64,000 nucleotides of DNA from Nitratifractor salsuginis DSM 16511 (lineage in GTDB: Bacteria > Campylobacterota > Campylobacteria > Campylobacterales > Sulfurovaceae), in contig NC_014935.1 of assembly GCF_000186245.1 (NCBI RefSeq), forward strand, positions 496,001 to 560,000, written 5' to 3'. Shown here one piece after another: positions 34,097 through 43,028 of the stretch. Below the pieces are notes generated by a model. It was not told the origin of the DNA. It saw only the letters and a list, made by a program, of their open reading frames with translations, and ran no database searches. How positions within the stretch are numbered: position 1 is the first letter of the stretch; each line of letters starts with the position of its first letter. Made by a program: the position numbers and the translations under genes.

Positions 34097-34596
34097 AAAA
34101 GCTCATACCGGTTCTGGGAACGCTGCTCTTTATCGCCATTATCGCCATTATCTTCATCTCTCTGGCCAAAAAAGAGCAGCCGGTGACCATCGTCAAAGGC
34201 AATACCGCCTTCAAACCCCTTCCCATCAAACTCAATGCTACCAACGACACCCAGTGCAAAATGCTCATCAAGAGTGAGCGCAATGCTGTGGAAGTGATCG
34301 CTCCCGACGGGCGGACCTGGTTTTTCGACGATCCGGGGTGTATGACCCTCTGGATCCAGGACAAACCCTGGAAAGACCGGGCGAAAATATGGGTCCATAC
34401 CCTCGATACCAAGCGTTGGATCGATGCCCGCAAAGCCTGGTACGGTGTCAAGGACGCCACGGCGATGCACTACGGCTTTGGGGCGCGGGAGCACAAATGC
34501 CCCGATTGCATCGATTTTCACGAAATGCAGCTGCGGATGCTCCGGGGTGAAAACCTGACCAACCCCAAAATCCGTAAAAAACTTTTGGGAGTCTGA
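34093..34596 (+). CDS. NosL-like protein with extra C-terminal CPDC motif
   Basis: A 167-residue membrane-anchored protein (one N-terminal helix, GTG start). Its body is close to the NosL at 20511: FFDDPGCMTLWIQDKPWKD and RAKIWVHTLDTKRWIDARK. The usual MCxxC is reduced to QCKM, while a new pair, HKCPDCIDFHEMQLRM, appears near the C-terminus and could complete a copper site. It overlaps the upstream membrane protein gene and lies two bases before the TauE/SafE-like gene. Confidence 0.8.
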   Translation: MKKLIPVLGTLLFIAIIAIIFISLAKKEQPVTIVKGNTAFKPLPIKLNATNDTQCKMLIKSERNAVEVIAPDGRTWFFDDPGCMTLWIQDKPWKDRAKIWVHTLDTKRWIDARKAWYGVKDATAMHYGFGAREHKCPDCIDFHEMQLRMLRGENLTNPKIRKKLLGV

Positions 34597-34597
34597 G

Positions 34598-35395
34598 GTG
34601 GGGGGGATCGATATCCTGGCCATCGTCACGGCAGCCTTTCTGGGGAGCTTCGGCCACTGCCTGGGGATGTGCGGCGGTATCGTCATCGCCTACAGCTCCG
34701 CCAAGATCGACAAGAGCTGGGGAAAGACCCACGAGATCATCGCCCATCTGCTCTACTCCTTCGGCCGGATCACCACCTATGTGACCCTGGGAGCGATCTT
34801 CGGAGCCATCGGTGGGGTGGCAAAATTCAACGGCTACGCCAACGGTGTGCTGACCATTGTCGCCGGGGTCTTTATGATCCTGGCGGGGCTCTCCCTTATC
34901 GGCAAGGTGGAGTTCCTGACCCGGATCGAGCATACCTTTTCCCGCAGCGGATGGTATCAGCGGGCCTTTCGCTATATTTTGCGGGATAAATCCCTCTACA
35001 GTTTCTATCTGCTTGGCTTGCTCAATGGCCTGCTGCCTTGCGGGTTGGTCTATTTTTTCGCCGTGGAAGCGGCCAGCACCGGCAGTCCACTCTGGGGGGC
35101 TTTCGTGATGCTGATCTTCGGGCTCTCTACCGTACCGGCACTCCTGGGCCTGGGGCTTTTTACGGGGCTCTTCGCCAAAAGCGATCTGCGCAAAGTGATG
35201 ATCAACCTGGCGGCGCTGGTGGTGGTGCTCTACGGGCTCTATACCGTCTATCGGGGCTATGATTTCATCCGCCATCCCGATAAATCGCTGCTCAACTGCT
35301 GTGAATCGGAAGAGTCGATGCCCAAGGGGAAAACGGAGCTTCCCGACTTTAAGCCAAAACCCTTGGAAACTATTAACGGAGCAATGAGTCATTGA
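34598..35395 (+). CDS. TauE/SafE-family membrane protein (GHCLGMCGG type)
   Basis: A 265-residue protein with about six or seven helices, starting at GTG 34598. The motif GSFGHCLGMCGG in helix 1 and NGLLPCGLVYFF in the middle mark the subgroup often found near cbb3 oxidase and copper maturation genes, unlike classical sulfite exporters. The C-terminus has a CCESEE sequence on the cytoplasmic side. It ends the copper-related run. The last residues (INGAMSH) lie in the start of a heptamer array. Confidence 0.8.
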   Translation: MGGIDILAIVTAAFLGSFGHCLGMCGGIVIAYSSAKIDKSWGKTHEIIAHLLYSFGRITTYVTLGAIFGAIGGVAKFNGYANGVLTIVAGVFMILAGLSLIGKVEFLTRIEHTFSRSGWYQRAFRYILRDKSLYSFYLLGLLNGLLPCGLVYFFAVEAASTGSPLWGAFVMLIFGLSTVPALLGLGLFTGLFAKSDLRKVMINLAALVVVLYGLYTVYRGYDFIRHPDKSLLNCCESEESMPKGKTELPDFKPKPLETINGAMSH

Positions 35396-35506
35396 GAATA
35401 GAAAATGGAGAAATTTTGATCGATTGAAAGAGACTCTCGACTCTTTCCCAATAACCAATACACGAATATACCAATAGAGCAATCCTCCGAAATCTTCAAC
35501 TACTTT
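35375..35506. repeat. Heptamer-phased spacer before acpP
   Basis: Loose 7-bp phase is visible: acggagc, aatgagt, cattgag, aatagaa, aatggag, then actctcg, actcttt, cccaata, accaata, cacgaat, ataccaa. The array starts within the end of the upstream gene and runs to the acpP promoter. Confidence 0.7.
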
Positions 35507-35515
35507 TGCTATACT
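35501..35515 (+). promoter_or_regulatory. acpP promoter
   Basis: The extended -10 TTTTGCTATACT ends at 35515, 33 bases before the acpP start codon. AT-rich bases precede it in place of a strong -35, as is usual for campylobacterial sigma-70 promoters. Confidence 0.55.
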
Positions 35516-35548
35516 TGTGAGCATCATTTAAATTATGAGGAGCAATAA

Positions 35549-35782
35549 ATGGCAATTCTGGATGAAGTAAAAGAGGTCGTCGTCGAGCAGCTCAACGTCA
35601 GCCCTGATGAGGTGAAGGAAGATTCCAAGTTCGTTGAAGATCTGGGAGCGGACAGCCTCGATGTTGTCGAACTGGTTATGGCCCTGGAGGAGAAATTCGA
35701 TATCGAAATCCCCGATGAAGAGGCTGAAAAGATCGCAACCGTCGCCGACGCTATCAAGTTCATCGAAGAGCACAAAGCCTAA
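35549..35782 (+). CDS. acpP: Acyl carrier protein
   Basis: A 77-residue acidic carrier that holds growing acyl chains on phosphopantetheine attached to the Ser of GADSLD (residues 35-40). The helix-2 recognition sequence [20 protein letters not shown] is standard. It stands upstream of fabF and accA, forming a fatty acid synthesis cluster. A GAGGAG site precedes the ATG. Confidence 0.97.
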   Translation: MAILDEVKEVVVEQLNVSPDEVKEDSKFVEDLGADSLDVVELVMALEEKFDIEIPDEEAEKIATVADAIKFIEEHKA

Positions 35783-35786
35783 GCGA

Positions 35787-35842
35787 CTGCCCGGCAGGGC
35801 AGACGTGTTAGATACGAAGCATCCGAGGATGTTTCGTATCTA
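35787..35842 (+). promoter_or_regulatory. Two hairpins between acpP and fabF
   Basis: CTGCCC-GGCA-GGGCAG (35787-35802) is followed by a 16-bp stem (35809-35824 with 35827-35842, starting TAGATACGAA, one G-U pair, apical CCGAGG). Neither is followed by a T run. They fill the 82-base gap and end 22 bases before the fabF start, so they may set the high ACP-to-FabF expression ratio by partial termination or mRNA protection. Confidence 0.6.
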
Positions 35843-35864
35843 CTACGTTTATTGAGGAGCCGAT

Positions 35865-37082
35865 GTGAGAAGAGTGGTTGTGACGGGTCTGGGAATGATC
35901 AATAGTGTCGGGCACGATAAAGAGAGTGCCTTTGAAGCGATCGTCCGCGGAGAGTGCGGGGTCGATAGGATCACCCTTTTTGACCCTGAAGCCTTCAGTG
36001 TCAAGATTGCCGCCGAAGTGAAGAATTTCGACCCCAAAACCGTGATGGACCCCAAAGAGGTCAAAAAAGCCGACCGCTTTATCCAGCTCGGCCTCAAGGC
36101 GGCGGCGGAGGCCATCGCCGATGCCGGGATCGACGATTCGGTAGAGCGGGAGCGCTTCGGCGTGAGCTGTGCCTCTGGGATCGGCGGCTTGCCTACGATT
36201 GAAAAGAACTCTGTCATCCTTCACGAGCGCGGTCCCCGTCGGATCTCTCCCTTCTTCATCCCTTCGGCTTTGGCCAATATGCTGGGAGGTTTCGTCTCCA
36301 TTGCCCACACTCTCAAAGGCCCCAACCTCGGTTCCGTTACCGCTTGTGCCGCCGGAACCCATGCCATCGACGAAGCGGCCAAGACCATTATGATCGGCGG
36401 AGCGGACCGGATGCTGGTTGTCGGAGGCGAAGCGGCCATTACCGGGATCGGCGTCGGCGGATTCGCGGCGATGAAAGCCCTCTCGACTCGCAACGATGAT
36501 CCGAAACACGCTTCCCGTCCCTTCGACGCGGAGCGTGACGGCTTTATTATGGGTGAGGGGGCCGGAGCCCTGGTCCTCGAAGAGTATGAGGCGGCCAAGG
36601 CTCGTGGAGCCAAGATTTACGGTGAATTGATCGGCTTCGGCGAGAGCGGCGATGCCAACCACATCACCACGCCCACGATGGACGGGCCGCTGCGGGCGAT
36701 GAAGGCAGCCTATGAGATGGCCGGCCGGCCCAAGGTCGATTACGTCAATGCCCACGGTACTTCCACGCCCATCAACGACAAGAACGAGACCGCTGCGCTC
36801 AAAGAGCTTTTCGGCGGCAAAGAGAATTGCCCGCCGGTCAGCTCCACCAAGGGGCAGATCGGTCACTGTCTGGGAGCGGCTGGCTCGATCGAGGCGGTGA
36901 TCTCCCTGATGGCGATGGATCGGGGCATCATCCCGCCCACCATCAACTACACCACCCCCGACGAGAACTGCGATCTGGATTATGTCCCCAACGAAGCGAG
37001 AGAAGCGCAGCTCGATGTGGTGATGAGCAACTCCTTCGGTTTCGGCGGCACCAACGGTGTCGTCATTTTCAAGCGGGTCTGA
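35865..37082 (+). CDS. fabF: 3-oxoacyl-ACP synthase II
   Basis: A 405-residue condensing enzyme that extends acyl-ACP with malonyl-ACP. The active-site Cys lies in [10 protein letters not shown], and the two catalytic His lie in [11 protein letters not shown] and [13 protein letters not shown]. The C-terminal [10 protein letters not shown] is also present. The start is GTG 35865, with TTGAGGAG upstream. It is transcribed with acpP and accA. Confidence 0.96.
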   Translation: MRRVVVTGLGMINSVGHDKESAFEAIVRGECGVDRITLFDPEAFSVKIAAEVKNFDPKTVMDPKEVKKADRFIQLGLKAAAEAIADAGIDDSVERERFGVSCASGIGGLPTIEKNSVILHERGPRRISPFFIPSALANMLGGFVSIAHTLKGPNLGSVTACAAGTHAIDEAAKTIMIGGADRMLVVGGEAAITGIGVGGFAAMKALSTRNDDPKHASRPFDAERDGFIMGEGAGALVLEEYEAAKARGAKIYGELIGFGESGDANHITTPTMDGPLRAMKAAYEMAGRPKVDYVNAHGTSTPINDKNETAALKELFGGKENCPPVSSTKGQIGHCLGAAGSIEAVISLMAMDRGIIPPTINYTTPDENCDLDYVPNEAREAQLDVVMSNSFGFGGTNGVVIFKRV

Positions 37083-37092
37083 GGCGTCTCCG

Positions 37093-38034
37093 ATGGCCAC
37101 CTATCTCGATTTCGAAAAACCGATCGAAGCGATCCAAAAGGATATCGAGTCGGCCAAGGCCCGCGGGGATCAGGATGCGGTTGAGATCCTCGAAAAAGAG
37201 TTGGGGAAGGAGGTCAAAAAGACCTTCGGCTCTTTGAGTGATTATCAGAAACTCCAATTGGCCCGCCATCCCGACCGTCCCTATGCATTGGACTATGTGC
37301 GCCGGATTATGGAAAATGCCCAGGAGATCCACGGAGACCGGATGTATCGGGACGATCCGGCAATCCTCTGCTATCTGGGCTGGATCGGCGGGCAGAAGAC
37401 CGTTCTCATCGGTGAGCAGAAGGGACGGGGGACCAAGCATAAACTCCGCCGAAACTTCGGAATGCCCCATCCCGAGGGGTATCGCAAAGCCCTTCGGGCC
37501 GTGAAGCTGGCGGAGAAGTTCGACATCCCCGTGCTGATGCTCATCGACACTCCGGGCGCCTATCCGGGGATCGGTGCCGAGGAGCGGGGCCAGAGCGAAG
37601 CGATCGCCAGAAACCTCTTCGAACTCTCCGGCGTCAAGGTTCCCCTCATCTCCGTCGTCATCGGCGAGGGAGGCTCTGGCGGGGCCCTGGCTATCGGCGT
37701 GGCGGACAAGCTGGCGATGATGCGCTATTCGGTCTTCGCCGTTATTTCGCCCGAAGGATGTTCCGCCATTCTCTGGAACGATCCCAGCAAGGTAGAGCAG
37801 GCGACCAAAGCCCTCAAGATCACTCCCGATGCCCTCAAAGAGTACGGTCTCATCGACGACATCATCGACGAACCCCTCATCGGTGCCCATCGGGATATGG
37901 ACAGTGCCGCCGAAAAGGTCAAAGAGTACTATCTCCAGTCCGTCCGAAGCCTGCGGGAGTTGAGCAAAGAGGAGCTCGTGCAGAAGCGCTACGAGAAACT
38001 CACCTCCATCGGGGCCTACAAAGAGAATGAGTAG
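37093..38034 (+). CDS. accA: Acetyl-CoA carboxylase carboxyltransferase subunit alpha
   Basis: A 313-residue subunit that moves the carboxyl group from biotin to acetyl-CoA, giving malonyl-CoA. ATG 37093 gives the usual [18 protein letters not shown] start. Conserved regions include [46 protein letters not shown] and [15 protein letters not shown]. It follows fabF after 10 bases. The terminal NE-stop is the first unit of a heptamer array. Confidence 0.96.
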   Translation: MATYLDFEKPIEAIQKDIESAKARGDQDAVEILEKELGKEVKKTFGSLSDYQKLQLARHPDRPYALDYVRRIMENAQEIHGDRMYRDDPAILCYLGWIGGQKTVLIGEQKGRGTKHKLRRNFGMPHPEGYRKALRAVKLAEKFDIPVLMLIDTPGAYPGIGAEERGQSEAIARNLFELSGVKVPLISVVIGEGGSGGALAIGVADKLAMMRYSVFAVISPEGCSAILWNDPSKVEQATKALKITPDALKEYGLIDDIIDEPLIGAHRDMDSAAEKVKEYYLQSVRSLRELSKEELVQKRYEKLTSIGAYKENE

Positions 38035-38170
38035 GTGAATGGTTAATGGTGAATGATGAATGATGAATGGTTGCGGTAAGCATCGCTTAGCGATGCTCTT
38101 GATTAAAAGACGGGGCTTTGCAGAGCAAAGCCATCCAAAATTCCTCATTCCTCATTCCTCATTCCTCATT
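38029..38170. repeat. Heptamer arrays with two hairpins before dedA
   Basis: In-phase units gtgaatg, gttaatg, gtgaatg, atgaatg, atgaatg run from the accA stop. Two perfect hairpins follow: AGCATCGCT-T-AGCGATGCT (38079-38097) and GGCTTTGC-AGA-GCAAAGCC (38114-38132). Then come attcctc units at about 38140-38168. The second hairpin plus attcctc run repeats the layout seen at 33053 and 39498. Confidence 0.88.
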
Positions 38171-38211
38171 TCGACGATGGAGTGCAACATTCAGTTGCAC
38201 TCCATCGTCGA
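38171..38211 (+). promoter_or_regulatory. Perfect 18-bp hairpin across the dedA start codon
   Basis: Bases 38171-38188 pair perfectly with 38194-38211 around the loop ATTCA. The arm contains the ATG at 38177. No ribosome binding site is visible upstream of this ATG. In mRNA the stem would bury the start, so it could act as a translational switch; it is also a strong cruciform in DNA. Confidence 0.8.
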
Positions 38212-38797
38212 CTGGATCGTCCAAACCGTCAATGCCTGGGGATATTTCGGTATCTTCGCCGCTATGTTTCTGGAGAGTTCCTTTTTCCCTTTTCCCAGTG
38301 AAGTGATTATGATCCCTGCGGGTTACCTGGCTTTCAAGGGGGAGATGAGTCTTCTTTTGGCCATCGGTGTGGGGATCGCGGGGTCGTTGGCGGGGGCGCT
38401 TTTCAATTATTGGCTGGCGATGCACTTCGGGCGGCCTTTTTTGCTGCGCTACGGTCGCTATCTCTTCCTCAAACCCGAAACTTTGGATCACTTGGAACGC
38501 TTTTTTGCCAGGCACGGAGAGATCTCTACCTTCAACGGGCGGCTGATCCCCGGAATCCGCCAGTACATCTCCCTCCCGGCGGGCTTGGCGCGGATGCCCG
38601 TAGGTCGCTTCGCTCTCTATACGGCTTTGGGGGCCGGGATCTGGGTGACGGTCCTGGGGCTGCTGGGGTATTTCCTGGGGGCTCACGAGGACCGGGTAGC
38701 GCACTACCTCCACAATGCCACGCTGCTGGCATTGGTGGGGGTAGCGGGACTAAGCCTCTTTTACTGGCTGCGGCATCGGGCCAAGGAGGAGCTGTGA
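38177..38797 (+). CDS. DedA-family membrane protein
   Basis: A 206-residue protein with about five helices and the DedA signatures [21 protein letters not shown] and [18 protein letters not shown]. DedA proteins are thought to flip undecaprenyl phosphate or phospholipids and support membrane energetics. The best N-terminus is the ATG at 38177 ([13 protein letters not shown]), although it lies in a perfect hairpin and lacks an obvious ribosome site. Upstream in-frame starts would read through repeat sequence. It overlaps coaX by 4 bases. Confidence 0.9.
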   Translation: MECNIQLHSIVDWIVQTVNAWGYFGIFAAMFLESSFFPFPSEVIMIPAGYLAFKGEMSLLLAIGVGIAGSLAGALFNYWLAMHFGRPFLLRYGRYLFLKPETLDHLERFFARHGEISTFNGRLIPGIRQYISLPAGLARMPVGRFALYTALGAGIWVTVLGLLGYFLGAHEDRVAHYLHNATLLALVGVAGLSLFYWLRHRAKEEL

Positions 38798-39414
38798 TTC
38801 TTGCGGATGTCGGCAATACCCACATACATATCTACGAAGAGGGCCGGGTGCTCCACCTGGAGCCGGAGGATGCGATCGAAGCTTTTGGTGATCGGATACT
38901 GTACTATATCTGTGTCGATCCCGAAGTGCGAAAAAAGATCGTGGCATTGACTTACTGGAAGGATCTGGAATCGAAGATCGATCTGCCCGGTAGCTACGAG
39001 GGGATGGGCGTGGATCGCCGGGCGCTTTGCCTGAGCCGGGACGAGGGGCTTTTTGTGGATGCCGGCAGCGCCTTGACGGTGGACAGAGTGGTCGGGGGGC
39101 GCTACGAAGGGGGAATGATCCTGCCGGGGCTGCACGCTTACCGCCGGGCCCTTGGGGAGATTTCCGAAGTTTTAGATCGGGAGCCTGACTGGAGCATTGA
39201 GTGCTCCTCCCTGCCCAAGGGGACCGCCAGGCAGCTCAGCTATGGTATCATTGCACCGATTTATCACGAGATCCTGAGGCTCAGAGAGGGCTTAACCCTC
39301 TACATCACCGGAGGGGACGGCCGGATCGTCGCTTCCTGGTTCGACGACACTCTTTACGACGAAACTTTGGTCTTTCAGGGAATGATGAAAGCCCTTGTTT
39401 CAGTTAATGGTTAA
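38794..39414 (+). CDS. coaX: Type III pantothenate kinase
   Basis: Phosphorylates pantothenate in the first step of coenzyme A synthesis. The 206-residue protein begins [10 protein letters not shown] (acidic nucleotide site), has the [11 protein letters not shown] motif and the RGGMILPGL-like [10 protein letters not shown], and ends within a heptamer array (SVNG). The start is GTG 38794, overlapping the dedA stop. Confidence 0.92.
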   Translation: MILADVGNTHIHIYEEGRVLHLEPEDAIEAFGDRILYYICVDPEVRKKIVALTYWKDLESKIDLPGSYEGMGVDRRALCLSRDEGLFVDAGSALTVDRVVGGRYEGGMILPGLHAYRRALGEISEVLDREPDWSIECSSLPKGTARQLSYGIIAPIYHEILRLREGLTLYITGGDGRIVASWFDDTLYDETLVFQGMMKALVSVNG

Positions 39415-39558
39415 AAGTTAACAGTGAATAGTTTTGGATGTGTTGCGATGCAACACTTTCATTGAAATGGAGACAATATATGATTATTGAAAAAAAAGTT
39501 TTGCGAAGCAAAACCAACCACAATTCCTCATTCCTCATTCCTCATTCCTCATTCGCTA
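39403..39558. repeat. Heptamer arrays with two hairpins before hisG
   Basis: In-phase units gttaatg, gttaaaa, gttaaca, gtgaata, gttttgg start in the last codons of coaX. Two hairpins follow: GTGTTGC-GAT-GCAACAC (39440-39456) and GTTTTGC-GAA-GCAAAAC (39498-39514). Then come attcctc units to about 39554, just before the hisG ribosome site. Confidence 0.88.
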
Positions 39559-39574
39559 GAGAAGGGGAGCGGCT

Positions 39575-40198
39575 ATGCTGACCATCGCATTACCCAAGGG
39601 GCGGATCGCCGAGGAGACTCTGGCCATCTTTTCCCAACTTTTCGGAGAGGGATTTGAGTTTGAGAGTCGCAAGCTAATCCTGGAGACGGGCGGGTTCCGT
39701 TTCCTCAATGTCCGAAACCAGGATGTGCCTACTTATGTGGAATACGGCGCGGCGGATCTGGGGGTCGTGGGACTCGATGTGATTACCGAAAAGCAACTCG
39801 ATATCGTGGATCTGCTGGATCTGGGACTGGGGCGCTGCAAAGTCGCCATCGGCATCCCCGATGACCAGGAGCTCGACTGGAGCCGCCCCGATATCCGGGT
39901 GGCGACCAAGATGGTCAACATCGCCAAAAACTATTTCGCCTCCAAAGCCGTCGGCGTGGAAGTGATCAAACTCTACGGCTCCATCGAGCTGGCCCCGCTC
40001 GTTGGATTGGCCGACGCCATCGTCGATATCGTGGAGACCGGGACTACGATGCGGGAAAACGGCCTCAAGGTCGCCGAAGATATTATGGACTCCTCCGCCC
40101 ATCTCATCGCCAACAAAAATAGCTTTTATGCCAAAAAAGAGGAGATTCTCGATCTCTACGGCAAGATCAAGGCGGTGATCGATAGCAAGAGTGCGTAG
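39575..40198 (+). CDS. hisG: ATP phosphoribosyltransferase, short form
   Basis: Catalyses the first step of histidine synthesis, joining ATP and PRPP. At 207 residues it is the short HisG form that lacks the regulatory domain and needs a HisZ partner; no hisZ is visible in the window. Seen are LTIALPKGRI, the PRPP-loop region DAIVDIVETGTTMRENGL and a VPTYVEYGAADLGVVG block. AGAAGGGGAG precedes the ATG. Confidence 0.94.
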   Translation: MLTIALPKGRIAEETLAIFSQLFGEGFEFESRKLILETGGFRFLNVRNQDVPTYVEYGAADLGVVGLDVITEKQLDIVDLLDLGLGRCKVAIGIPDDQELDWSRPDIRVATKMVNIAKNYFASKAVGVEVIKLYGSIELAPLVGLADAIVDIVETGTTMRENGLKVAEDIMDSSAHLIANKNSFYAKKEEILDLYGKIKAVIDSKSA

Positions 40199-40199
40199 A

Positions 40200-40305
40200 T
40201 AAATGAACGAGGAGTGAGGAATGAGGAATGAGGAATGAAGAACCGAAAAACAAAATCTCTCAATACTCAATCTTCAATGTTCCAGTGACTAATCCTATAA
40301 AATTG
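40200..40305. repeat. Heptamer arrays between hisG and a methyltransferase
   Basis: gaggaat units (about 40210-40236) are followed, in phase, by tctcaat, actcaat, cttcaat (about 40255-40275) and less regular sequence to the next start. Confidence 0.82.
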
Positions 40306-40316
40306 AAACATTGAAA

Positions 40317-41027
40317 ATGACAGAACCTAACCCCTCCGAAGCCCTGGACCTCTATGCCAAAGTTGAAGACCTCCTGGGGGTCAAAGAGGCGGCTCCCCGG
40401 CTCTATGCCCATTATCTGCTGGCCCTGCAGTCGCTGGAATTCGGTTCTCTGCTGGATGTGGGGTGCGGGAGCGGGGATTTTCTCAAGGCGATGCAGGGGG
40501 CCTTTCCCGAGGCGGAATTCTCCGGCATCGACCTGAGCCCCGAGATGGTCCGTCGGGCCCGCAAGCAGGGGGTGGAGGCTCACTGCAGTGATCTTTGTGA
40601 GCTGCCGGGGCGTTATGATGTGATTACCTGTGTCTTCGATATGCTCAACTACCTCTCCGATGAGGAGTTGGTCCCTTTCCTCCATTGCCTCAAAGAACGG
40701 CTCAACCCTAACGGGGTCCTTCTATGCGATCTCAATACCTTATACGGTTTTGAAGAGGTGGCGGTAGGGGCTTTCGTCGCGGAGGATGAGGGGCGGTTTG
40801 TTGCCATCGAGAGTGAATTCGAAGCGGGCATTTACCGGGCCGATTTTACCCTGTTTGAAAAAGAGGGGGCTTGCTGGCGCAAATCTGAGGGGACCATCCG
40901 GCAATATTATCGCAGCCCCGAAAAGATCGCCGAAGTGCTGGGAGCGGAGATTCTGCTGCGTGATCCTGTCTCTCTCTACACCGAGACCCCCGACAAACTT
41001 TTCCTGGCGTTCGCTCCCAGGCCCTAA
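40317..41027 (+). CDS. Class I SAM-dependent methyltransferase
   Basis: A 236-residue methyltransferase with the SAM-binding motif LLDVGCGSGDFLKAM, an acidic strand end (FSGIDLS) and a motif IV-like CVFDMLNYL. The substrate is not clear. It begins at ATG 40317 next to a heptamer array. It precedes a 5'-nucleotidase and cmoA, but the genes need not be linked in function. Confidence 0.85.
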   Translation: MTEPNPSEALDLYAKVEDLLGVKEAAPRLYAHYLLALQSLEFGSLLDVGCGSGDFLKAMQGAFPEAEFSGIDLSPEMVRRARKQGVEAHCSDLCELPGRYDVITCVFDMLNYLSDEELVPFLHCLKERLNPNGVLLCDLNTLYGFEEVAVGAFVAEDEGRFVAIESEFEAGIYRADFTLFEKEGACWRKSEGTIRQYYRSPEKIAEVLGAEILLRDPVSLYTETPDKLFLAFAPRP

Positions 41028-41036
41028 CGGCCCCTA

Positions 41037-41045
41037 TGCTACAAT
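41037..41045 (+). promoter_or_regulatory. Extended -10 upstream of the 5'-nucleotidase
   Basis: TGCTACAAT is a good extended -10, ending 12 bases before the GTG at 41058. That implies a very short leader or a slightly later start. Confidence 0.45.
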
Positions 41046-41057
41046 CAAAGAAAAAAA

Positions 41058-41990
41058 GTGTATGCCGTGGCCTATGATTTGACCAAGAAGCTTGTCGTCG
41101 CCATCTCATCCCGCGCCCTTTTCGATCTCGAAGAGGAGAATCGACTCTTTGAAGAGCAGGGGATCGAAGAGTATTATCGATATCAGATCAGCCGTGAAAA
41201 CAGCATCCTCAAACCGGGCACGGCTTTTGGCTTCGTCAAAAACCTTCTGCGCCTCAATACCCATTTCGACGAGCCGATCATCGAAGTGATCGTCCTCTCG
41301 CGTAACAATGCCGCCACGGGACTGCGTATCCGAAAATCGATCGAGCACTACGGATTGGCCATCGAACGGGCAGGGTGGACCGCCGGGGATTCCATCAGCC
41401 GCTATCTGGGGGCCTTGGATGTCAATCTCTTCCTCTCAGCCCACGAAACCGATGTGCAAGAGGCGGTCAATGCCGGGGTAGCCGCGGCGCGCATCCTGCC
41501 CAAAAAATACGAAGCCAAGGAGCGGGAGGATGTGCGTATCGCCTTTGACGGGGATGCGGTGCTCTTCTCCGACGCTTCGGAGCGTATCTACAAGGAGCAG
41601 GGTTTGGAAGCCTTTTTGGAGCACGAGCGTCTCAACGCCCAAAAGCCCCTGCCTGAAGGCCCCTTCGCCAAACTGTTGAAGGTCATTTCCCAGATCCAGG
41701 CGCGCTTCCCCATCGAGCGGGCTCCGATCCGCACGGCGCTGATCACGGCCCGGAACTTCTCCACCTTTGAGCGGGTGATCCGCACCTTCGATGCCTGGGA
41801 TGTCCGGATGGACGAAGCCTTCTTCCTCGGCGGAGTGGAAAAGCGGCGGGTAGTGGAAGCCTTTGATGCGGATATCTTCTTCGACGATCAGGATGTGCAT
41901 CTGGAGGGCACCAGCCTCAAAACCCCCAGCGCCAAGGTCCCCTATATCAAGAGTGATGACCCCGAGACCGAGGAGGCGGCCCGTGGATAA
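41058..41990 (+). CDS. Cytosolic 5'-nucleotidase
   Basis: A 310-residue protein of the bacterial 5'-nucleotidase family related to vertebrate cytosolic NT5C1. It keeps the HAD-like elements [10 protein letters not shown] near the N-terminus, [26 protein letters not shown] and [10 protein letters not shown]. It should release nucleosides from nucleoside monophosphates. The start is GTG 41058 or a nearby GTG at 41067. It overlaps cmoA by 8 bases. Confidence 0.87.
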   Translation: MYAVAYDLTKKLVVAISSRALFDLEEENRLFEEQGIEEYYRYQISRENSILKPGTAFGFVKNLLRLNTHFDEPIIEVIVLSRNNAATGLRIRKSIEHYGLAIERAGWTAGDSISRYLGALDVNLFLSAHETDVQEAVNAGVAAARILPKKYEAKEREDVRIAFDGDAVLFSDASERIYKEQGLEAFLEHERLNAQKPLPEGPFAKLLKVISQIQARFPIERAPIRTALITARNFSTFERVIRTFDAWDVRMDEAFFLGGVEKRRVVEAFDADIFFDDQDVHLEGTSLKTPSAKVPYIKSDDPETEEAARG

Positions 41991-42702
41991 GAAAGACCGG
42001 ATCTTTCAGGCCCCTCCGGCGAAAAAGTTCGAATTCGATGAAACGGTCGCCGCGGTCTTCGACGATATGATCGACCGCTCCGTGCCCTATTACCGTGAAG
42101 TGCTGGAATTGATCGTGGGCCTGATCCTGGCCCGAGGGCAGGAGGAGCTTCGGGTCCTGGACCTGGGGACCTCTACGGCGCGGCTTTTGCTGGAGCTGCG
42201 TAACGCCTCCGAGCTTCCTTTGCGGCTGCGGGGCATCGACAATTCCCCGGCGATGATCGAACGGGCCAGGAAAAAGTGCGCCGCTTTCGGTGCGGAAGAG
42301 ATCGAACTGATCGAGGGGGATCTGCGGGAGTTTCCCATCGAGGGGGAGGATGTGGTGGTGGCCAACTACACACTGCAGTTTATCCGCCCCCTGGAGCGGC
42401 CGGCTCTGGTGCGCCGCATCTACGAGGGGCTCAACGAGGGGGGCGAATTCTATTTCTCCGAAAAGGTGGTCTTCGAAGACCGGCACCTGGACAAGGCGAT
42501 GATCGACATTTACTACGGGTATAAGCGCCGCCAGGGCTACAGCGAATATGAGATCGCCGCCAAGCGGGAAGCCCTGGAGAATGTTCTGATCCCCTTTACG
42601 ATCGAGGAGAATATCCGTCTCTGCAAGGAAGCGGGATTTTCCCGTGTCGATACTATTTTTCAGTGGGCCAATTTCGTCACATTCCGGGCCAAAAAAGTCT
42701 GA
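41983..42702 (+). CDS. cmoA: tRNA (cmo5U34) carboxy-SAM synthase
   Basis: CmoA makes carboxy-S-adenosylmethionine, used by CmoB to modify U34 of tRNAs. The 239-residue protein starts at GTG 41983 ([20 protein letters not shown]) and has [12 protein letters not shown], the NYTLQFI motif, FSEKVVFED and a C-terminal FQWANFVTF. The SAM loop reads GTST where many relatives have GCSxG. It overlaps the 5'-nucleotidase gene. cmoB is not in the window. Confidence 0.9.
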   Translation: MDKKDRIFQAPPAKKFEFDETVAAVFDDMIDRSVPYYREVLELIVGLILARGQEELRVLDLGTSTARLLLELRNASELPLRLRGIDNSPAMIERARKKCAAFGAEEIELIEGDLREFPIEGEDVVVANYTLQFIRPLERPALVRRIYEGLNEGGEFYFSEKVVFEDRHLDKAMIDIYYGYKRRQGYSEYEIAAKREALENVLIPFTIEENIRLCKEAGFSRVDTIFQWANFVTFRAKKV

Positions 42703-43028
42703 TTTTCTCTCAACCCCCATTTGATGGCATATATTTTTTAATAGGAGTTTTTCACCGGTTATTCACATAGTGAATAAATTGCCCTTTTCATCAAAAAGGA
42801 AAGTTTTTCTTTTATACATTGTGTGACAAACTAAGTGAATATCGAGTGAAAAAGCACTTGGAATACCTAAAGAAAAGTGCCGAAAAACGGTCGTTTCAGC
42901 CCTTGCGATCACCCGCAGTCACCTCCCGCTGACCCAAGGCGGGAGTTGTGGGGAAAGATGGGAGAGTTTGGGTATAATCTTTGCCAAAATTCACGAATTG
43001 TTCACACGTGTCACAGGAAGGAATGTCT
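42703..43028. other. Gene-free leader upstream of the DAHP synthase
   Basis: This stretch holds a perfect inverted repeat TTATTCAC-ATA-GTGAATAA (42759-42777), which looks like an operator. It also holds a 7-bp GC hairpin (42923-42929 with 42939-42945, CTCCCGC/GCGGGAG) just upstream of a -10 TATAAT at 42973-42978. No gene is supported. The elements could regulate aromatic amino acid synthesis. Confidence 0.55.

Noticed and set aside
37057-37092. Upstream start for accA
   Set aside because: It overlaps the fabF end and lacks the conserved AccA N-terminus, which begins at ATG 37093.
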